Source: Leishmania donovani
Taxonomy: Eukaryota > Euglenozoa > Kinetoplastea > Trypanosomatida > Trypanosomatidae
Length of the DNA: 64,000 nucleotides
Assembly (NCBI RefSeq): GCF_000227135.1
Contig: NC_018251.1
Span: 461,806-525,805 of the forward strand
Direction of reading: 5' to 3'
Shown: positions 59,421 through 64,000 of the stretch, one piece after another
How positions within the stretch are numbered: position 1 is the stretch's first letter
Layout of the letters: the number at the start of each line of letters is the position of its first letter
Position numbers and translations under genes: made by a program
Notes under the pieces: model-generated
Seen by the model: the letters and a program-made list of their open reading frames with translations, nothing else
Database searches by the model: none
What the model was told of the DNA's origin: nothing

Positions 59421-62291
59421 ATGCCGCGGCGTCACAGCCTTACAGCTACCGCGGCAGCTGCAGCTGCTGTGCTGTGGCCCCTCGCAGTGGTGTGCTGGCT
59501 TGGCTGGGTCCCTGCCACCTCGGCGGCGTGGCCCGGGACATTCCAATCAGCGCAGCAAGACCTGAGGGTGGCGACGACGCCGTACGACACTGAGGTGCAG
59601 GACCTCTTGGCACCTGCCCTCGCTATGGGGCTGGGCCCCATGGGTGGCAGCGTCTATGTGAGCCCGAGCTCATCGAGCACGAACGCTTCTGCATTGTTCG
59701 TCTGTGCGCGAGCAGACGTGGAATCCATGCTTGCGCCTGTCACGGTGACCACCTTCGACGCGCTCTTCCACTCGATGACCGACGTCTCGGGGCAACTGGA
59801 CGTGAATCATGGCTGCTACATGGCGAACACTCAGGACAGCGTGCCTCAGTGTGTGGCGGCACTGACGTCCACTGCGGCAGACTGCGGCGGTTTCGCAGAG
59901 GATGCCGTGGGGCCGCACTTGCGCGATGCTGCATCGACAGATGACCGCCGCTCTACCTCCTCGCCCGCTTTTCCCGGTGTTGTGCCGTCCAGTGCCGCGA
60001 TGCTCGCCGCCTACGTTCGTGATTGGGGGCAGCAGCGACTCAAGCTGGAGCGCTCCCTGCGGCGCACCCGCGAGGCGACGGCCGCTTTTGCCCGCGTGCA
60101 CGCACTTGTACACAGCGCTGCAACAGTGCCATCTAGCAAGGAGGAGGCACGGCTGCTGCACGCTCGAGCAACGGCGCGGGTGGCGGAAATAGCCTCCGCC
60201 GCGTACGACCGAGTAATGGATAAGTACTACATCTTCAACACGTGGTTAGGGCCATCCCTCGGGATCGTGATGGGAGGCAGCAGCGACGGCAGCAGCAGTG
60301 GCGACGGAAGGGGGCCACATAGTGCCGTTGGCCCCGACGTTGCGGAGTGCTCTGTCGATACATACGTGCGTCTGCTGCTGTGGGGCAATGAGCCCTTGTC
60401 GGCGGTGCTGCTGAAACTCATGGGCACAACACTGAAGACAGCAGATTTGGTGCGCGCTAAGGTGTTGCAACCAGCCGTGCGGGGCCTGGAGTGTGTGCAG
60501 GTGCTGACAGCATTGGCCGTGATGGTGCTGGAGGATGAGCCCGTGCGCACGGTTGCGGCAATGCTGGCCACGGGCACCTTGAAAAACACGTCTGTATGGT
60601 CCCTTGATGAGTTTGCACTGTTGGCGCCTGGCTACAACAGCGACCTACGGCAGCTCCAGCTCTGGAGCCTCGCCTACGCGTTCGACACCGTCGCGCACCC
60701 GGCAGTGGCGCACGACCTCGTAGGCGGCACCGACGTTGCCGCGTGCATGCACCGCGCCGGACTCGTTGTGCCAGACAGCATCACCGGCACGGTGCCTCCG
60801 TCTATCTACTGGTGTCTCTACAACACGTCAATGAGCGAGATGACGCCAAGCGCTGTACGCCAGCGTTCCCTTGCCACCCGTGAAAGCAGCGCTGCCGCTC
60901 CGAATGGGCAGTGTCTGTGGGGACTAAGCGTGTGGGATGGACTGTGTGGCGGTGCGGCGTTCGACCCCGCTCGATGCAGAGACTGCCCTCCCGGCTCCGT
61001 CGGGGACGGCGAGGGTCACTGCGTGTGCGGTGATGCCAGCACGATGTATGCGACGCTGACGGGCGGTTGTGTGGCAAAGGGGCCCGCCCACGACACCCCG
61101 GGTGTTCGCGTGATACACACAGGCAGCAACAACATCGTTCCTCTGTCCGGCGACAACGCAGCTGTCGCGCTCCTCTCCGTGCAACTGCCCCAAACGGCAG
61201 CCCTGTTTGACCCCAGCGCGTATCTGCGCGTGGATGTCGTGTGTAACGACAGCGGCCGTGGCGGTGGCGGGACGCGGTTTGTGGCAACGCCGTCAGGTGA
61301 TCGGAAGGCTTCGTGTGCCTCTGTCGTGGAGTATGAGCGGCGGCAGGAGCGCACCGGCGTGGCGCACACCTTTGGCAGCGGCACTCAGCGCTTCGTTACG
61401 TACGCTGAGAACTTGGCCATCTCGGTGACGGGCACCGCCGCCTTCTACGGCGAGACGTGCAGTGTGACCGTCACCGTGGACAGCACGCTGCATCGCGCCT
61501 CGCGGTCCGTGACGGCCGGCACGTGGACTTTTGTGCCGGGCGCGACGCCGCTGCATCTGACGGCGTACAGCCATGCAAGCGGCTCAACCTCTTCAGAGGC
61601 TGCCAGCGCAGATATGCTCCCGCGGTGTGTGGACATTCTTGCAGCGTTTTCTGGGCTTGCTGCGTCCAGCGCAGTGCACGTGGGTGTGTGCCGCGCGTCT
61701 GGTGAGCAGCTGGGGGTGTTTGTGGCTCCTGGGAGATACAGCCTCTTCGGATTATCCACGCAGCAGGTCGCCGGTGCCCGCGTGCGTCGCAGCGCTGGTG
61801 CCGCTCAGGACGCCGCCTTCACCTCGACGGTGCAGTCCTTGGCAGCGCGGACCGGCATGGAGGTGATTCTGGAGGGCAGCGGAGGCGCCGCTGCGGCTGT
61901 GTTGTGGTCTGCCACGCTGCAGTCTTGCGTGACACCGCTGGCCGTGAACGCCTGGCGCTCCGGCTGGTACGCGAACATCAGCGTCGACAAGCTGCGACTT
62001 GCCCGCTCGCTGCGGGTGAGACTTGTGGACACGTCGGAAACCTTCGCGTTTTCTCCCGTGGAGGAGGTGGTGCCGCTCCACTACGAAGACGGCGAGGGCA
62101 GTGACAGCAGTGACAGTTCAGGCGGCGGCGGTGGCGGCTCCGCCTCGATCGCTGACGAGCAGTACGGCTTCGGGTACGTGGCCGCCATCGTCATTGCCTC
62201 GGTGGCTCTCGCTGCACTGCTGGTGCTGCTGGGCTCATTGGTCTACTTGCTGCTAATCACAGATGCGTGGCCGAAGCAGCTCTTGGTATGA
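59421..62291 (+). CDS. Type I membrane glycoprotein-like protein, 956 aa
   Basis: Family not recognised. The N-terminus is a signal peptide: basic start MPRRHS, a hydrophobic Ala/Leu/Val core and a likely cut after VPATSA near residue 37. A long luminal or extracellular part follows with several possible N-glycosylation sites (NAS, NTS, NIS). It includes a compact Cys-rich EGF/furin-like stretch (CRDCPPGSVGDGEGHCVCG, about 519-537). A Ser/Gly stalk (SDSSDSSGGGGGGS) precedes one membrane helix (about 918-946, GYVAAIVIASVALAALLVLL) and a short tail ending WPKQLLV. The layout is that of a surface or secretory-pathway receptor-like protein. An upstream in-frame extension to 59292 lacks an ATG and reads as UTR. 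Confidence 0.82.
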   Translation: MPRRHSLTATAAAAAAVLWPLAVVCWLGWVPATSAAWPGTFQSAQQDLRVATTPYDTEVQDLLAPALAMGLGPMGGSVYVSPSSSSTNASALFVCARADVESMLAPVTVTTFDALFHSMTDVSGQLDVNHGCYMANTQDSVPQCVAALTSTAADCGGFAEDAVGPHLRDAASTDDRRSTSSPAFPGVVPSSAAMLAAYVRDWGQQRLKLERSLRRTREATAAFARVHALVHSAATVPSSKEEARLLHARATARVAEIASAAYDRVMDKYYIFNTWLGPSLGIVMGGSSDGSSSGDGRGPHSAVGPDVAECSVDTYVRLLLWGNEPLSAVLLKLMGTTLKTADLVRAKVLQPAVRGLECVQVLTALAVMVLEDEPVRTVAAMLATGTLKNTSVWSLDEFALLAPGYNSDLRQLQLWSLAYAFDTVAHPAVAHDLVGGTDVAACMHRAGLVVPDSITGTVPPSIYWCLYNTSMSEMTPSAVRQRSLATRESSAAAPNGQCLWGLSVWDGLCGGAAFDPARCRDCPPGSVGDGEGHCVCGDASTMYATLTGGCVAKGPAHDTPGVRVIHTGSNNIVPLSGDNAAVALLSVQLPQTAALFDPSAYLRVDVVCNDSGRGGGGTRFVATPSGDRKASCASVVEYERRQERTGVAHTFGSGTQRFVTYAENLAISVTGTAAFYGETCSVTVTVDSTLHRASRSVTAGTWTFVPGATPLHLTAYSHASGSTSSEAASADMLPRCVDILAAFSGLAASSAVHVGVCRASGEQLGVFVAPGRYSLFGLSTQQVAGARVRRSAGAAQDAAFTSTVQSLAARTGMEVILEGSGGAAAAVLWSATLQSCVTPLAVNAWRSGWYANISVDKLRLARSLRVRLVDTSETFAFSPVEEVVPLHYEDGEGSDSSDSSGGGGGGSASIADEQYGFGYVAAIVIASVALAALLVLLGSLVYLLLITDAWPKQLLV

Positions 62292-63333
62292 AGCACCGAC
62301 GCCGCCCGTGACGTTTTAGGGTTTTCGCACCTCGCTTTTCGCCCGCATCACTCCCCCCCCCATTTCCCTTCATTCTTCCTCTCCCTCTCTGGCGGTCTGT
62401 GCGTCAAGTGCCGCCTGGACTCTCTACGCAAGTGCACGTGCGCACGTGTGCACGCTTGTGTGTGTGCGCGCGCGCCCACATGCGGAGGCTTTCGCCTTAA
62501 CTAACTCTTGTGCCTTTCCGCTTCCCAGCGATGCACGCGGCATACGAAGAAGAAACGTTCCTCAAAGCACCGCGCATGCCATGACGCCAAGGTCAAGCCT
62601 AGCCCCCGTGTGGCGCGCCTCGTCCGCTGCCATCAGCGCTGCCCCTGCTGCCCCCCCCCCCACCGCGACGAAATGCCCCAAACCGGCATGAGACGTGGAT
62701 GACGTGAGGTGGGGGCCCGCACAGAAAGCGAGCAGGTGAGTGAGATGAGGCGAGAAAGAGAAGGAGCAGCTGCTACCCGCGACTGCACATGCGAGGTTGC
62801 ACATACGTGTATGCACATATGCATATAACCCCCCTCTCTCTCTTTCTTTCGGTGCCAACACGGTCGTATGCGCGAACACGACGAATGCGGATGTCGCCCC
62901 CTTCCCCTCCCCCAACTTGTTCACCTCTCTGGCTCTTGCACACACACACACATACACATATGTATACATACATACATGCGTGTATACATATATATATATA
63001 TACACATTTATATATACACAGGCATGCAAAGGGTGGCGTGTACACACCCACTGACCCGCACAGAGACAGACACAGACCGGTGGCGCATGTCGTAGCACGA
63101 GTATAGAAGACCAAGCCCAAAAGAAAACAAAACGCTCTGCGTAGACGAACCACATTCAGTTCCTGTGGCGCCCCCGGACGCGGCAAGCAGAGAGGGTGAG
63201 CGGATCCATCAACTCGCCCACTCGCTAGCCCACAGACACATGCGTATAGGTAAACAGACAGACACCGACACCGGTGAAACCCATACACGGGCGCGAAGGG
63301 GCTCAGACAAACAAACACAGCAACAGAAAATAA
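62292..63333. other. Intergenic and MLH1 5' UTR
   Basis: No gene is seen. C/T-rich at first; then a microsatellite cluster (next entry) and A-rich sequence before the MLH1 start. Confidence 0.55.
62939..63021. repeat. CA/TA microsatellite cluster
   Basis: (CA)n followed by tatacatacatacatgcgtg and (TA)n, then (CA) again. It is the most A/T-rich simple repeat in the right half of the window. Confidence 0.85.
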
Positions 63334-64000
63334 ATGGGTAGTATTCACAAACTCACCGACGACGTGATCAACCGTATCGCAGCCGGTGAGGTGGTGCAGC
63401 GACCCAGCGCGGCCCTAAAGGAGCTGCTGGAGAACGCGATCGATGCGGGGTGCAGCCGTGTGCAGGTCGTGGCGGCGGAGGGTGGGCTCGAGGTTCTGCA
63501 GGTGTGCGACGACGGGAGTGGCATTCACAAGGAAGACCTGCCGCTGCTCTGCGAGCGCTATGCGACGAGTAAGTTGCAGACTTTCGAGGATCTGCACCGG
63601 GTCACCTCCTTCGGCTTCCGCGGCGAGGCTCTCGCGTCTATATCGTACGTGTCACGAGTGACAGTGACCACACGTCGCCGCCAAGCGTGCGACAAGAGCG
63701 GCGATAGCGCGTCCGGAGCAGGCTCGTGCTCATCGTCCACTGCTGGAGCAGCGGTCGCGTGGCGCTGCCAGTATCTAAATGGAGCCCTCCTCGAGGACCC
63801 GCAGCCGTGCGCCGGCAACCCCGGCACCACAGTCCGCGTGGAGAAACTGTTCTACAACGTCCTCGTGCGGCGACGCTCGCTTCGTGCCTCGGAGGAGTGG
63901 GGGCGCATCGTGGATGTCGTGTCGCGCTACGCTCTCGCCTTCCCCGCGATCGGGTTCACCTGCTACCGCGACAGGGCCTACAGCGGTGCCTCTGGCGGGG
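63334..64000 (+). CDS. MLH1: DNA mismatch repair protein MLH1, N-terminal part (cut by window end)
   Basis: MutL homologues are GHKL ATPases acting after MutS in mismatch repair; MLH1 is the shared partner of the MutL-alpha-type heterodimers. The visible 222 codons cover most of the ATPase domain. They show INRIAAGEVVQRP, the catalytic Glu30 and magnesium-binding Asn34 in KELLENAIDAG, DDGSG (59-63), GFRGEALASIS (94-104), and CAGNPGTTVRVEKLFYN before RRR. The wording follows MLH1 rather than PMS2 throughout (KEDL..LCERYATSKLQ.FEDL). A small insert rich in Ser/Gly/Ala (about residues 118-135) is absent from human MLH1. The start gives MGSIHKL, directly before the conserved core, as expected. 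The gene continues beyond the window. Confidence 0.93.
   Translation, partial: MGSIHKLTDDVINRIAAGEVVQRPSAALKELLENAIDAGCSRVQVVAAEGGLEVLQVCDDGSGIHKEDLPLLCERYATSKLQTFEDLHRVTSFGFRGEALASISYVSRVTVTTRRRQACDKSGDSASGAGSCSSSTAGAAVAWRCQYLNGALLEDPQPCAGNPGTTVRVEKLFYNVLVRRRSLRASEEWGRIVDVVSRYALAFPAIGFTCYRDRAYSGASGG

Noticed and set aside
1..64000. tRNA, rRNA, snoRNA genes and CRISPR arrays
   Set aside because: No tRNA-like box pairs, rRNA words or regularly spaced repeats were recognised by eye; a covariance-model search was not possible.

Overview
This window looks like nuclear DNA of a trypanosomatid close to Leishmania (subfamily Leishmaniinae). The species cannot be fixed from the sequence. The grounds are amastin genes, intron-less genes all on one strand, long pyrimidine-rich intergenic regions with many (CA)n/(TG)n tracts, pyrimidine tracts ending in AG just before start codons (the trans-splicing signature), and a dispersed repeat of about 540 bp resembling the SIDER retroposons of Leishmania. 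Every convincing gene reads on the + strand, so the window lies inside one polycistronic unit and shows no strand switch. Ten runs of N interrupt it. Nearly all sit in or beside repeated sequence, so copy number and order in the repeated parts are less certain than the gene identities.

Layout. 1-11.0 kb: an amastin locus with a 3' fragment at the left edge, two intact amastins (3230-3748, 5733-6257) and a gapped third (10468-11033), with three copies of the SIDER-like repeat and a 219-bp direct repeat between them. 11-15 kb: intergenic DNA with a probable decayed gene (13.1-14.1 kb). 15.1-22.9 kb: WASH complex subunit 4 (SWIP) and a mitochondrial-looking J-domain protein of the TCAIM type. 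22.9-25.9 kb: a compositionally odd A/C-rich block without genes, holding a diverged antisense copy of the repeat, followed at once by a clean truncated sense copy. 27.6-37.1 kb: TEX47-like protein, cyclophilin, TRAPPC6, a small one-helix protein, mitochondrial IF-2 and a six-IQ-motif protein. 38.8-41.5 kb: HID1. 42.5-55.7 kb: a family of RING proteins in which a RING plus second zinc site is joined to four EF-hands, in several intact, truncated and gapped copies, with a class I histone deacetylase inside the locus. 56.8-64 kb: a coiled-coil protein, a large type I membrane protein and the 5' half of MLH1, cut by the window edge.

Three genes (WASHC4, TRAPPC6, HID1) act in endosome/Golgi membrane traffic, three probably in the mitochondrion (IF-2, the J protein, the small protein), and two in the nucleus (HDAC, MLH1). 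Sharing a polycistron does not imply shared function in these organisms. Expression is expected to be set largely by untranslated regions. That makes the most striking pattern worth testing: near-identical SIDER-like elements sit in sense orientation just downstream of amastin and RING-family genes, where related elements are known to control mRNA stability. The strongest candidates for something undescribed are this apparently young element family and the RING plus EF-hand gene array with its block-wise sequence exchange.
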